NCBI RefSeq assembly: GCF_001425945.1
Contig: NZ_LMEB01000006.1
Span: 62,001 to 126,000 of the forward strand
From: Brevundimonas sp. Root1279
Lineage (GTDB): Bacteria > Pseudomonadota > Alphaproteobacteria > Caulobacterales > Caulobacteraceae
Direction: 5' to 3'
Length of the DNA stretch: 64,000 nucleotides
The position numbers and the translations under genes are program-made. Below the pieces are notes generated by a model. The model saw only the letters and a list, made by a program, of their open reading frames with translations, was not told where the DNA came from and searched no databases. Each line of letters begins with the position of its first letter. Position 1 is the stretch's first letter. Shown in pieces: positions 41,113-49,760 of the stretch.

Positions 41113-41724
41113 ATGAGTTTGCGTATGTTCGGCACAACCGCTGCCCTCGCCCTTCTCTGGGCGATCGCCTTCCCCGCTGCAGGGGATCCGGTGTCCTACG
41201 AAGCCGCGGTCGCTGCCGACCCGGTCGTCGCAGAATCAACGGCTCCTGCTATCGAAGGTTCCAGCAGCGACGGCGTCGAACTTACCGACCAGCAGGAAGC
41301 GCACATGCAGGGCGAAGCCCAGTGGAGCGCCCGCGCCAACCTCTACCATGCAGGCGGCGGCGGCGCGACGGGCAACGACTCGCTCGGCTGTCGTCCGATC
41401 GCCATGCGCACCGTGGCCACTGACCCCCGCGTCATCCCGCGCCGCACCCGTCTGTTCATCAAGGAAACGGTCGGCATGCGCATGGCCGACGGCTCGATCC
41501 ACGACGGCTACTGGTACGCCTCGGACACCGGCGGCGCGATCAAGGGCCAGAAGATCGACCTGTTCACCGGCAACGGCCGCGGCTCGATGCAGCCCGCCAT
41601 GCGCTTCAACCAGCAGCGCCTGACCATCGTCGACGCCGGCCGCTTCGACGGCTGCCCGCCGTCGTGGGACAGCACCCCGCCGCTGATGGCCCGCTCGTCC
41701 GACAACGTCGGCGCCTCGAACTAA
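41113..41724 (+). CDS. Secreted 3D-domain protein
   Basis: A 203-residue exported protein with a signal peptide (about 1-23). The C-terminal 3D domain (about 115-180) contains the conserved aspartates in YASDTGGAIKGQKIDLF and VDAGRFDG; it forms the double-psi beta-barrel found in MltA-type lytic transglycosylases and Rpf/EntA cell-wall enzymes. It therefore probably cuts or binds peptidoglycan. The acidic, low-complexity stretch from 25 to 60 looks like a linker. It stands alone with about 200 bp of upstream non-coding sequence. Confidence 0.8.
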   Translation: MSLRMFGTTAALALLWAIAFPAAGDPVSYEAAVAADPVVAESTAPAIEGSSSDGVELTDQQEAHMQGEAQWSARANLYHAGGGGATGNDSLGCRPIAMRTVATDPRVIPRRTRLFIKETVGMRMADGSIHDGYWYASDTGGAIKGQKIDLFTGNGRGSMQPAMRFNQQRLTIVDAGRFDGCPPSWDSTPPLMARSSDNVGASN

Positions 41725-41777
41725 ACCCTCCGTTCGGACGACCTCGGTTTCCTAACGCCGATTTCATGTGACTCCCT

Positions 41778-41807
41778 GCTACACCTGTAACATGCTACAA
41801 ATGTAGC
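41778..41807. promoter_or_regulatory. Tandem BlaI/MecI-type operators
   Basis: GCTACACCTGTAAC (41778-41791) and GCTACAAATGTAGC (41794-41807) are two palindromic TACA-N2-TGTA units, 16 bp centre to centre, directly before the blaI-like start at 41827. This is the operator pattern of the BlaI/MecI family (TACA...TGTA), so autoregulation is likely. Confidence 0.75.
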
Positions 41808-41826
41808 AACGCAGGAGGAGTCCGGC

Positions 41827-42201
41827 ATGATCGAGTCCCTGCCCCGCCGCGAGCGGGAGGTGTTCGAGGTCGTCTGCGGGCTGGAGAACGCCACCGCCAG
41901 CGCCGTCCGCGCCGGCCTGACCGACCCGCCCAGCGATTCCGCCGTCCGCACCCTGCTGGGCCGCCTCGTCGCCAAGGGCCTGATCGTCCACCGCACGGTG
42001 GACCAGGCCTATGTCTATTCGCCCGCCCCTGTCGCCGCCGCCGCCGCCGAGACCGCCCTGCAAAGGGTCGTCCGCACCTTCTTCGACGGCTCGCCGGCGA
42101 GCGCCGCCACCGCGCTGTTGGGCATGGGCGAGCCGCTAAAGACGGACGAGCTCGACGCCCTCCAGCGCCTGATCGATCAGGCCCGGGAGCGGGGGCAATG
42201 A
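41827..42201 (+). CDS. BlaI/MecI/CopY family repressor
   Basis: A 124-residue winged-helix repressor (SLPRREREVFEVVCGLENATASAVRAGL at the start, AVRTLLGRLVAKGLIVHRTVDQAYVYSP as recognition helix and wing). The C-terminal helical part mediates dimerisation. It is followed by a gene for an M56 membrane protease with an ATGA overlap, the classical BlaI-BlaR arrangement in which the protease inactivates the repressor after a signal. Tandem operators lie directly upstream. No beta-lactamase gene is adjacent, so the regulated target may be elsewhere or something else. Confidence 0.9.
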   Translation: MIESLPRREREVFEVVCGLENATASAVRAGLTDPPSDSAVRTLLGRLVAKGLIVHRTVDQAYVYSPAPVAAAAAETALQRVVRTFFDGSPASAATALLGMGEPLKTDELDALQRLIDQARERGQ

Positions 42202-43871
42202 GCGCCGCCGTTCTGATCGCCGTGGTCTGCAAGACTGGCCTCGTCGCCGCCCTGGCCCTCAGCGGCGCCGCCCTGCTGCGCGCCCGCCCTGCCCGCGAGC
42301 GCGTCGTCCTGCTGCGCCTCGGCCTGGTCCTCGTCGCCGCTCTGCCGCTGATCTCGCAGCAGATCCCGTCCCTTCGCATCGAGGCCCCCGCGGCGCTCAG
42401 CCGTCCCGCCGCCGCGCCCGCGGCCCAGCCTGCGCCGGTGCTTGCCCCGCCGGCGGTCGAGGCTCCGGCTGACGCCGCCGCCCTCGCCCCGTCACCCCCG
42501 CCTGCCTCTCAGGCGATCGCGCCCGCGCCTGGCCTTCTATCTCCGTGGGTTCTTCTGGCCGCCGTCTACGCCGCCGGAGCGGGCCTGCTCCTGCTGCGCC
42601 TGGCGATCGGCGTCGCGGTCCTGATCCGCCGCACCCGCGAGGCGAGCCCGGTCGAGGACGCCCGCTGGCTCGCCGCCCTGGAGCGCGCCGCGGGAAGCGG
42701 TCCGCGCCCGCAGCTCAAGGTCTCGTCGCGCCCGCTCGCCCCGCTCAGCTGGGGCCTGCGCCCCGGCGTCATCCTGATCGGGCCGGACGCCGTGGCCCAG
42801 CCGGAGCGCGCCGACGCCGTCCTGACCCACGAGCTGGCCCATATCCGCCACGGCGACTGGCCCTTCCTGATGCTCTCGCGCCTGCTCGTCGCCGTCTTCT
42901 GGCTCAATCCGTTGGTCTGGCTGCTGGAGCGCGAACTGACACGGCAGTCCGAGCACGCCGCCGACGCCTGGGCCGTGCGCCGCGTTCCCCGCCTGGACTA
43001 TGCCGGAGCCCTCGTCGCCCTGGCCCGCAGCGGCCGGACCCAGGGGCTCCCAGGCGCAGTGCATAGCGCGGCCTTGGGCATGGCTGACAGCGAACTGGCC
43101 AAGCGGGTCAAGACCGTGCTCGACGCCCGCGCCTTCGGCGGCCGCCCCTGGCCCACCGCCGCAGCCGCGATCGCCTGCGTCGGCTTCGCCGGACCTTTAG
43201 CCGCGCTCGAGCTGGCCCCCGCCGCCGCAGGCGAACCGCCGCGGCCGCAGCCGCGGCCCGCCGCTGCCGCCGCCCCGTCCGCTGCACGTGACTTCGCGCC
43301 GGGGAATGTGCAGCCTTCTGCAGTCGCCGCGCCGGTCCCGATCGCGGCGCCGGCGCCCTCGGGTTCGATCGTCCCGGGCGTCGCCAACCTCGAGAACGCC
43401 GCCGCCGCCCTCGTCGCCTCCGCGGATCGGCTTCGCGCCCAGGCCATGAATCCGAACCTGCGCCCCGACGAACGCGCCCGGCTCCAGCACGAGGCCGCCG
43501 CGGTCGAGGCGCGCGCCTCGCACATGCGCATGCAGGCCGGCTCCATCGCCGCGCGCCATGCCGTCCAGGCCCAGTCTCAGGCCCAGGCAGAGGCCCAAGT
43601 CGCGATGCGGGGCCAGCTCGACGTCACTGTCGACGTGCGCCTGGATCCGATGGCCGGGGCCTTCATCGGCGCCGCCGACATGCGCAACGCTGCGGACCAG
43701 ATGCGCGCCGACGCCGCGGGCATGGACGCCCACGCCGACAACCTTGCCAGGGGCGATCGGCTCGGCGAGGGCGGCGAAGCCCAGGTCGAGGCCCTGCACG
43801 GGCAAGCCGAGGGCCTGCGCGAACAGGCCGACGAACTCGACCGACAAGCCGACGCCGTTGGGCCGCCCTAG
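42198..43871 (+). CDS. M56 (BlaR1/MecR1-type) membrane metalloprotease sensor
   Basis: A 557-residue inner-membrane protein. Several hydrophobic segments (about 1-55, 112-140, 220-245, 315-340) frame the zinc protease domain with HELAH at 211-215 (Glu212 catalytic), typical of the M56 family that cleaves BlaI-type repressors. The penicillin-binding sensor domain of BlaR1 is absent. Instead, residues from about 345 on are Ala/Pro-rich and then strongly heptad-like, rich in Ala, Gln, Arg and Asp, suggesting a coiled-coil exposed in the periplasm. The signal sensed is therefore unknown. Confidence 0.85.
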   Translation: MSAAVLIAVVCKTGLVAALALSGAALLRARPARERVVLLRLGLVLVAALPLISQQIPSLRIEAPAALSRPAAAPAAQPAPVLAPPAVEAPADAAALAPSPPPASQAIAPAPGLLSPWVLLAAVYAAGAGLLLLRLAIGVAVLIRRTREASPVEDARWLAALERAAGSGPRPQLKVSSRPLAPLSWGLRPGVILIGPDAVAQPERADAVLTHELAHIRHGDWPFLMLSRLLVAVFWLNPLVWLLERELTRQSEHAADAWAVRRVPRLDYAGALVALARSGRTQGLPGAVHSAALGMADSELAKRVKTVLDARAFGGRPWPTAAAAIACVGFAGPLAALELAPAAAGEPPRPQPRPAAAAAPSAARDFAPGNVQPSAVAAPVPIAAPAPSGSIVPGVANLENAAAALVASADRLRAQAMNPNLRPDERARLQHEAAAVEARASHMRMQAGSIAARHAVQAQSQAQAEAQVAMRGQLDVTVDVRLDPMAGAFIGAADMRNAADQMRADAAGMDAHADNLARGDRLGEGGEAQVEALHGQAEGLREQADELDRQADAVGPP

Positions 43872-43995
43872 GGCGCCCCGCCCTCCGCCCACCTGATCGC
43901 CTCCCGCTGAGCCTACCCCCGCCGCCGTCCTGAACGGCGTCACGCCCCCGGCTTGCCTCGCGCTGGCCTCATCCCCCCAGAGACTGGAGACTCCG

Positions 43996-44352
43996 ATGCG
44001 TTCCCTCGCCATCGTGTGCGGGCTGCTGCTCGCCGCCTGCCCGACCGCCTTCGTCCCCGCCGCCGCCCTGGCCGCCCCTCATCGCAACGATCCCGCGCCC
44101 CAGGCCCGCTTCCACTACGGCGATCTGGACCTGCGCGACGCTGACGACCAGCAGGTCCTCGTCGCCCGCGTCCAGCAGGCCGCCCAGGCCTACTGCCGCG
44201 AGCACGCCGCCGTGATCACGCCGTCGAACCGCCTCGGCGATCCGCGCTACTGTCCGTCGGTGATCCGGGCCCAGCTGATGTGGGCCATGCCGGGCGAGGT
44301 GCGCCGGGCCTATGACGACGGCTGGCGTCGCAGGCCGGTCGCCCGGAGCTAG
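43996..44352 (+). CDS. UrcA family protein
   Basis: A 118-residue exported protein with signal peptide (about 1-27) and two cysteines in the mature part (AYCREHA and RYCPSVI) that probably form a disulfide. The VARVQQAAQAYCREH region and the following basic helix match UrcA-like proteins, a small periplasmic family in Caulobacterales and Sphingomonadales of unknown role. It lies 124 bp after the M56 gene and could be a target of that regulatory pair. The stop overlaps that of the convergent gene in CTAG. Confidence 0.72.
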   Translation: MRSLAIVCGLLLAACPTAFVPAAALAAPHRNDPAPQARFHYGDLDLRDADDQQVLVARVQQAAQAYCREHAAVITPSNRLGDPRYCPSVIRAQLMWAMPGEVRRAYDDGWRRRPVARS

Positions 44353-44672
44353 AATTTCCGTTTGCCGGCCACCGTCTCGAAGAACATCCGCCAGTCGCCC
44401 ATCAGGCTCCACAGCGGGTATTTGAAGGTGGCCGGCCGGTTCTTTTCGAAGAAGAAATGCCCGACCCAGGCGAACCCGTAGCCGACCACCGGCACGGCCA
44501 GCAGCCACCACGGGTTCAGCGTGGCGACGGCCACCGCCAGGATGACCACCACCAGGCCCGTACCGACCACATGAATCCGCCGGCACGTCCGGTTGGAGTG
44601 CTCGTGAATATAATACGGATAGAACTGGCCGAACGACTGGTAGCGTTCGTCGGGCGCGGGTTGGCTGCTCAT
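44349..44672 (-). CDS. DUF962/Mpo1-like membrane protein
   Basis: A 107-residue protein of the DUF962 family (Mpo1/YGL010w-like) from the ATG at 44672. It has two or so membrane segments (about 38-80) and the conserved polar motifs FGQFYPYYIHEHSNRTCRRIH near the start and AWVGHFFFEKNRPATF after the helices. Yeast Mpo1 is an iron-dependent dioxygenase acting on 2-hydroxy fatty acids, and the histidines here could be iron ligands. Function in bacteria is unproven. Confidence 0.8.
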   Translation of the reverse strand: MSSQPAPDERYQSFGQFYPYYIHEHSNRTCRRIHVVGTGLVVVILAVAVATLNPWWLLAVPVVGYGFAWVGHFFFEKNRPATFKYPLWSLMGDWRMFFETVAGKRKF

Positions 44673-44782
44673 GACCGAAGGGTGCGCCCGCGATCTCGAC
44701 CCGGTCAAGCCGTTCACCCTGTTCGTCAGCGATCGGTCAAGCCTGTCGGCGCCAGACTGGTCGTCCCTCCGGGAGAGACCGC

Positions 44783-44992
44783 ATGCAGGCCTTCGCCATC
44801 GCCGCCGCCGGCATCGCCGACGCCGCCAGCCGCTTCGCCGCCAGCGCGGAACGCACCGCCCGCGCGCCGCTGGACGATCTGGCTGGCGAGACCGTCGAGC
44901 GCATGGGCGCCGAGGTGGCGCTGAAGGCTAATGTCGCCGTCCTCAAGACCGCCGACGAGATGACCGGGACCTTGCTGGATATCCTGGCCTAG
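44783..44992 (+). CDS. Mini-protein resembling the two ends of a flagellar rod protein
   Basis: A 69-residue helical protein preceded by GGGAGAG. The C-terminus ANVAVLKTADEMTGTLLDIL closely resembles the terminal helix of flagellar rod and hook proteins (FlgB/C/F/G/E, typically with a TADEM segment). The N-terminus AIAAAGIADAASRFAASAER recalls their first helix. The central domain is missing altogether. Rod proteins pack through exactly these two helices. It may be a small axial component, an assembly regulator or a relic; I cannot tell which. No flagellar gene is adjacent. Confidence 0.65.
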   Translation: MQAFAIAAAGIADAASRFAASAERTARAPLDDLAGETVERMGAEVALKANVAVLKTADEMTGTLLDILA

Positions 44993-45522
44993 CCTTCAAC
45001 AGCGGGCTCCGGTCCGAGCAGGCGGCGGATCATCGGCCAGATGTTGGCCAGGGCTGAGACGAACCCGACCAGGCTCGACACCCACTGGAAGGCCATCCAG
45101 ACCCAGCCGAACAGGTCGCCGTCGCCGATCGCCTCGCTGATCGGGAACAGCACCTGGGCGATGCCGATCTGGAAGGCGGCGTAGGCCTCGGAATATTCGA
45201 TCGAGCGATCGGCGAAGAAGGCGATCAACACCGCAGCCGAGACCGGCGCCCACAACAGCGGCAGCAGCAGCACCAGGGCCAGCAGCAGCACCAGCAGCTT
45301 GGTCCCCAGAGTCTCGCTGGACAGGAAGCTGGCGATCAGCCCGCCGCCGAGGGCCAGGGCGACCGCCGCCAGGCCGACCGGCAGCACAAGGTCCGCCGTG
45401 TTCATCAGATCGGCGAAGAACAGCCCCGCCAGGATCGCCGCGCCGCTGACCAGGAAGCCCGCGACCCACACGGCCGCATACTGCCCGAGGCGACGCTTCA
45501 CATGGGCCAGGCTGATCATCAC
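44989..45522 (-). CDS. Membrane protein of unknown function
   Basis: A 177-residue protein with four clear hydrophobic segments (about 15-38, 45-66, 72-100 and 140-165), probably an inner-membrane protein. No charged residues or motifs within the helices suggest transport or catalysis. Two ATGs open the frame at 45522 and 45519. It is convergent with the mini rod-like gene (CTAG stop overlap) and divergent from the pilin operon after about 190 bp. Family not recognised. Confidence 0.65.
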   Translation of the reverse strand: MMISLAHVKRRLGQYAAVWVAGFLVSGAAILAGLFFADLMNTADLVLPVGLAAVALALGGGLIASFLSSETLGTKLLVLLLALVLLLPLLWAPVSAAVLIAFFADRSIEYSEAYAAFQIGIAQVLFPISEAIGDGDLFGWVWMAFQWVSSLVGFVSALANIWPMIRRLLGPEPAVEG

Positions 45523-45716
45523 GACTCTCCCGGAATGGTTAAGGCGGAGGATGCCGCGTCACAGAACGAGAGTCTATGAGCCTCTCAGGCTCCGCCCTCG
45601 CGGTGCGCCCGCCCTGACTGGGGCCGGAGGCTGCCGAGGTCTCCGGGTTAGACCTGATGATGCGGTCAGGACGCGGAGCGTATCGTGGCCCATCGACCAC
45701 GTCCGAGGAGGTGGAC

Positions 45717-46199
45717 ATGCGTATCCCAATGGCCCTCGCCGCGGCCGCCGCCCTGGCTGCTAGCCTGGCCCCGAGCCTGGCCGCCGCCCAGACCAAGACC
45801 GCTCAGTTCGCCGTTCGCGCCTCGGTCGTCGCCGACTGCCAGATCACCGCCCAGGACCTCAATTTCGGCACCTACAGCTCGGCCTCCCCGGCCACCGCCT
45901 CGACGCCGCTGAACCTGCGCTGCACCCCGGGGTCCGCCGCGACCGTCAGCCTCGACGGCGGCTCGTCGGGCAACCCGCAAGCGCGCCACATGACCGGGCC
46001 GGCCAACCTGAACTACCAGCTGTACCGCGACGCGGCCCTGCAGGATCCGATCAACACCTCCGGCGCCGCCTTCCAGCTGCAGAGCTCAGAAAATACCGGC
46101 CAGACCGTGGTCTTCACCGTGCACGGCCAGATCCCCTCCGGCCAGAATGTCCCCGCCGGCAACTTCGTCGACACCATCCGCGTGACCGTCCAGTACTGA
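45717..46199 (+). CDS. Spore coat U (SCPU) domain pilin subunit
   Basis: A 160-residue exported protein (signal peptide about 1-24) with the SCPU/Csu-type immunoglobulin-like fold. It begins FAVRASVVADCQITAQDLNFG and has the second Cys in LRCTPG, forming the typical disulfide, and it ends in FVDTIRVTVQY. Such proteins are major subunits of archaic chaperone-usher pili that mediate attachment and biofilm formation. It is first in an operon with chaperone, usher and two further SCPU-like genes. The ATG at 45717 has GAGGAGG upstream. Confidence 0.9.
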   Translation: MRIPMALAAAAALAASLAPSLAAAQTKTAQFAVRASVVADCQITAQDLNFGTYSSASPATASTPLNLRCTPGSAATVSLDGGSSGNPQARHMTGPANLNYQLYRDAALQDPINTSGAAFQLQSSENTGQTVVFTVHGQIPSGQNVPAGNFVDTIRVTVQY

Positions 46200-46211
46200 C
46201 CGGAGCCCCCG

Positions 46212-46934
46212 ATGCCGAGACTGAGAGCCCTCGCCGGACTGGCCCTCGCGGCCTTCCTCGTCGCCACCGCTCCCGCTGCTCCCGCCATCGCAGGCTCGCT
46301 TGAGATCGGACCGATCCGACTGCAGATGATCGGGCCGGAGCGGACCGCCACCCTGACCATCCGCAACGTCGATTCCGCCCCGGTTACGGTCCAGATCCGC
46401 ACCGTCGACTGGACCCAGCCCAATGGCGAGGACGTCTACACCCCTTCGGCGCTCATGCTGGTCAGCCCGCCCCTGGTCACCCTGGCGCCCGGCGAGTCCC
46501 AGGTGGTTCGGGTGGTCATCGAAAACCTGCCCGAGGCCCCCACCGAACGAGCCTTCCGCCTGATCCTCGACGAGCTGCCGCCCGAGCCGAACGCCAATGC
46601 GACGGGGGTCCAGACCGCGATCCGGGCCCTGGTGCCGGTCTTCGTCACCCCCTCGACCGCGGCCCGCCCCAACCTCAGCTGGAGCGCGATACGGTCCGGC
46701 GACCAGCTGGTGGTCACCGCCGCCAACCGGGGCGACTCCCGGGACCGGCTGATCAATCTCTCCGTCGCCGCCGACGGCCAGGCCCTCAACCCCTACGCCC
46801 TGGACGGCTATGTCCTGGCCGGGGGCAGCCGCTCCTGGACCCTACCGGCGGGCTCGGCCCAGGCCGGCGCGATCACGATCAGCGCGGAGGGCGAGTACGG
46901 GACGGTGGAAGCCAATGTCCCGGTCACGCCGTGA
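46212..46934 (+). CDS. Periplasmic pilus chaperone (PapD/CsuC type)
   Basis: A 240-residue periplasmic chaperone with a signal peptide (about 1-27). Two immunoglobulin-like domains follow. The family's strand G1 region reads APGESQVVRVVIENLP, the ERAFRLILDELP segment is typical, and the conserved Arg near the N-terminus is in PIRLQMIGPERTATLTIRN. It would bind SCPU subunits by donor-strand complementation and bring them to the usher. It is 12 bp after the pilin gene, and its last 20 bp overlap the usher gene. Confidence 0.92.
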   Translation: MPRLRALAGLALAAFLVATAPAAPAIAGSLEIGPIRLQMIGPERTATLTIRNVDSAPVTVQIRTVDWTQPNGEDVYTPSALMLVSPPLVTLAPGESQVVRVVIENLPEAPTERAFRLILDELPPEPNANATGVQTAIRALVPVFVTPSTAARPNLSWSAIRSGDQLVVTAANRGDSRDRLINLSVAADGQALNPYALDGYVLAGGSRSWTLPAGSAQAGAITISAEGEYGTVEANVPVTP

Positions 46935-49293
46935 CCGGCGCGGTCGTCCCCTCCTCCTCCCGGTCATGGCGGTCCTGAGCCTGGCGCCGCTTCTGGCCGC
47001 CGCCGCCCCACAGGACCCGGCCGCCACTCCACCCGCCACCCCGCCCGCCAGAATGAGCGAAACGACCCTGCTCCTCGACGTCCGCGTCAACGGCTGGTCG
47101 ATCGGCCTGGTCGGCCGCTTCTACGAGGCCGGCGACGCCCTCTTCCTGCCCGCCGACCAGTTCGAGGGCCTCGGCTTCCGGGTCGACGAGGCGAGCGTAA
47201 TCATCGTCAGCGGTGAGCGCCGGGTCTCGCTGGCCAGCGTCCCGGGCCTCGAATGGCGCATCGACCACCCCGGTCAGACGATCGACATCACCGTCCCGTT
47301 CGAGCGGCTCACGCCCAACCAGCTTCGGGTCGCGCCGCCCCGGCCGCGGATTGCGAGCCAGGCCGACTGGGGCGCCCTCTTCACCTATGACGCCTTCGGC
47401 GAGTGGTCGCGGCGACCTGACGAGGTCGACTTCTCGCGCTCCCTGTCGGTCAACCTGGACGCCCGCATCTTCTCCCCGTGGTTCACGGCCTCGACGAGCG
47501 GCTACTATTCCCGGGCCGAGGGCGAGCCGGACGAGTTCATCCGGCTGGAGTCGCGGGTCGACATCGACTCGACCGAGGGCGTCTGGCGGCTCCGGCTGGG
47601 CGACTCCTTCACCGGCGGGCCGGTGTGGCTGCGCCCGTTCCGCTTCGGCGGCGTTCAATGGATGCGGGACTTCAGCCTTCGGCCGGACATCGTCACCACC
47701 CCTGTCCCCAGCCTGGACGGGGGGATCGGCCTGCCCTCGACCATCGACCTCTTCGTCAACGGGGTTCGGCGCTACTCCAATGCGGTGGCCCCCGGCTCGG
47801 TCCGGGTCACCGACCTGCCCATTGTCAGCGGCGTGAACGCGGTCAGCCTGATCGTCACGGACCAGGCCGGACGCCGCACCCAGGTGTTCCTGCCGCTCTA
47901 TTCGTCGCCGCTGGTGCTCGCCGACGGCATGTCCCTGTTCAATTTTGAAGCCGGGGTCGCCCGCCAGAACTACTCCTTGGCCAGCGCCGACTATGAGGGC
48001 GACTTCGCCTCGGGCGCCGTCAGCTACGGCGTCAGCGACCAGCTGACCGTCACCGGCCACGCCGGCGTGGCGAAGGACTTCGGATCCCTTGGCCTGGGGG
48101 CCACCTTTCCGATCGCCGACCTGCTGCTGTTCGACGGCGCCGTGCTGTACAGCGACGGGCCGGAGGGCGGCGGCTGGGGCTACTACATCGCCGCCGAGCG
48201 GATCTCGCAGCGCTTCAGCTTCTCGGCTCAGTACACGGAAAGCCACGGCTACCGGGACCTCGCGGACCTGTTCGGCTACCTCAGCTTCCAGCGCAAGGCG
48301 ATCGCCTCGGTCGGCGTCAACCTGGGCCCGGCGGGCCAGGTCAATGTCGCCTACGCCTTGCAGCGCGACTTCGACGGCGAGCAGAGCAGCGTCATCTCGG
48401 GCTCATGGGGCGTCGACCTGTTCCGCAGCCATGCCCACCTGTCGGTGACGGGCTACGGCGACTTCGAGGACGACAGCTGGGGCGCGGCGGTGTCGATCTC
48501 CTTCCCGCTCGGCTCCCACGTCGACGCCTTCGCCCAGCGCGGCGTCGAGAGCGGCGGCGAGCGTTCCAGCTTCGCCCAGTTGCGTGGCGACGCCTACAAC
48601 CAGCGCCTGTCCTGGGAGCTCAACGCCTCGGAGGACGCCGAGGTCGAACGGGTCGACGCCCGCGCCGACTGGGACGGCCGTTTCGCGGACATGCACCTGG
48701 CGGCCACCGACAGCAACGGCGCGATCGCCTACCAGGCCGGCCTGGCCCAGACCTTCGTGCTGATGGACGGCCAGTTCTATACGTCCGGCCGCGTCGATGA
48801 CGCCTTCACGGTGGTCGAGGTGGAGAATTCGCCCGGCGTCCGGGTGAACCTGGAGAACAGGCTGGTCGGGCGCACCAACCGGCGTGGACGACTGTTCATT
48901 CCCGATCTGCAGTCCTACACGCCCAACGCCCTGTCGATCGATCCGCTGGACCTGCCGCCGGACGCCAGCATCGGCGACCCGGCGACCCTGGTCTCGCCGC
49001 GCGAGGGCGCCGGCTTGGTCACCCGCTTCCCGGTGACCCACGCCCGCTCGGCCGTCGTCACCCTGCGGATGCCGGACGGCAGCGCCCCGCCGGTCGGGGC
49101 CCAGGTGCGCATCGCCGGCGTCGACGAGCCCGCGATCAGCGGCTTCGGCGGCGAGATCTATGTGCGCGGGATCAGCGATGGCGAGAACCGCCTGGACCTG
49201 CGCTGGCGCGACGGTGGCTGCACCGCCCGCTTCACCGCCGCCGTCGTCGGCGGCAGCCTGCCCCGGCTGGGACCCTTCACATGCGAACCCTGA
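46915..49293 (+). CDS. Outer-membrane usher of archaic chaperone-usher pilus
   Basis: A 792-residue outer-membrane protein with signal peptide (about 15-35), an N-terminal chaperone-binding domain (LLDVRVNGWSIGLVGRFYEAGDALFLPADQ), a long transmembrane beta-barrel (about 170-660) and C-terminal plug-like domains (VNLENRLVGRTNRRGRLFIP). It matches CsuD-type ushers rather than FimD. The usual plug-domain region occurs as VFLPLYSSPLVLADG. The ATG at 46915 (GGTGGA upstream) lies within the chaperone gene, and the end overlaps the next pilin gene by 13 bp, so translation is coupled throughout. Confidence 0.92.
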   Translation: MSRSRRDRRGRPLLLPVMAVLSLAPLLAAAAPQDPAATPPATPPARMSETTLLLDVRVNGWSIGLVGRFYEAGDALFLPADQFEGLGFRVDEASVIIVSGERRVSLASVPGLEWRIDHPGQTIDITVPFERLTPNQLRVAPPRPRIASQADWGALFTYDAFGEWSRRPDEVDFSRSLSVNLDARIFSPWFTASTSGYYSRAEGEPDEFIRLESRVDIDSTEGVWRLRLGDSFTGGPVWLRPFRFGGVQWMRDFSLRPDIVTTPVPSLDGGIGLPSTIDLFVNGVRRYSNAVAPGSVRVTDLPIVSGVNAVSLIVTDQAGRRTQVFLPLYSSPLVLADGMSLFNFEAGVARQNYSLASADYEGDFASGAVSYGVSDQLTVTGHAGVAKDFGSLGLGATFPIADLLLFDGAVLYSDGPEGGGWGYYIAAERISQRFSFSAQYTESHGYRDLADLFGYLSFQRKAIASVGVNLGPAGQVNVAYALQRDFDGEQSSVISGSWGVDLFRSHAHLSVTGYGDFEDDSWGAAVSISFPLGSHVDAFAQRGVESGGERSSFAQLRGDAYNQRLSWELNASEDAEVERVDARADWDGRFADMHLAATDSNGAIAYQAGLAQTFVLMDGQFYTSGRVDDAFTVVEVENSPGVRVNLENRLVGRTNRRGRLFIPDLQSYTPNALSIDPLDLPPDASIGDPATLVSPREGAGLVTRFPVTHARSAVVTLRMPDGSAPPVGAQVRIAGVDEPAISGFGGEIYVRGISDGENRLDLRWRDGGCTARFTAAVVGGSLPRLGPFTCEP

Positions 49294-49751
49294 TCGCCGC
49301 CCCGCTGTGCGTCGCCCTCGCCGTCGCGCCCCGGCTCGCCCTGGCGCAAACGACGCCCGAGGTCAGCTGCGCCATCCGCACCACCGGTCTGAATTTCGGC
49401 GTCTACAGCGCCCTCGAACCGGCGCCCGCCACCACCGTCGGTCGCATCGACGTCGTCTGCATCCCCCCGGCCGTGACAGCAACGATGAAGGTCAGCCTGT
49501 CCACGGGCCGATCGGGCCAGTTGCAGGACCGCACGATGACGTTTCGCGACGCGCCGCTGCACTACAACCTGTATGCCGACCCGGCCCATCAGCGGATCCT
49601 GGGCGACGGCTCCAGCGGCAGCGTCGCGCCGTTCCAGTCGACCCGTCTTATCGGTCGGTCAAGTTTCCGGGTTTACGGGATCATCTGGCCCCGACAGGCC
49701 GTTCCGGCGGGAGAGTATTCCGACGCCGTGCGCATCGAAGTCGAGTTCTGA
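49281..49751 (+). CDS. SCPU domain pilus subunit, probable tip/minor pilin
   Basis: A 156-residue SCPU protein with signal peptide (about 1-22). It carries the two conserved cysteines (VSCAIRTTG and DVVCIPP) and ends GEYSDAVRIEVEF. Compared with the first SCPU gene it is more diverged in the loops, as expected of a tip or adaptor subunit. Its place after the usher matches the CsuE tip-adhesin position, though CsuE is a two-domain protein and this is one domain. Confidence 0.88.
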   Translation: MRTLIAAPLCVALAVAPRLALAQTTPEVSCAIRTTGLNFGVYSALEPAPATTVGRIDVVCIPPAVTATMKVSLSTGRSGQLQDRTMTFRDAPLHYNLYADPAHQRILGDGSSGSVAPFQSTRLIGRSSFRVYGIIWPRQAVPAGEYSDAVRIEVEF

Positions 49752-49760
49752 GGACGCGTC

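Noticed and set aside
41113..41724. Full MltA lytic transglycosylase
   Set aside because: Only the 3D domain is present; the MltA barrel region is missing at 203 residues.
42198..43871. True BlaR1 beta-lactam sensor
   Set aside because: No penicillin-binding SxxK/SxN domain at the C-terminus; only the M56 protease part matches.
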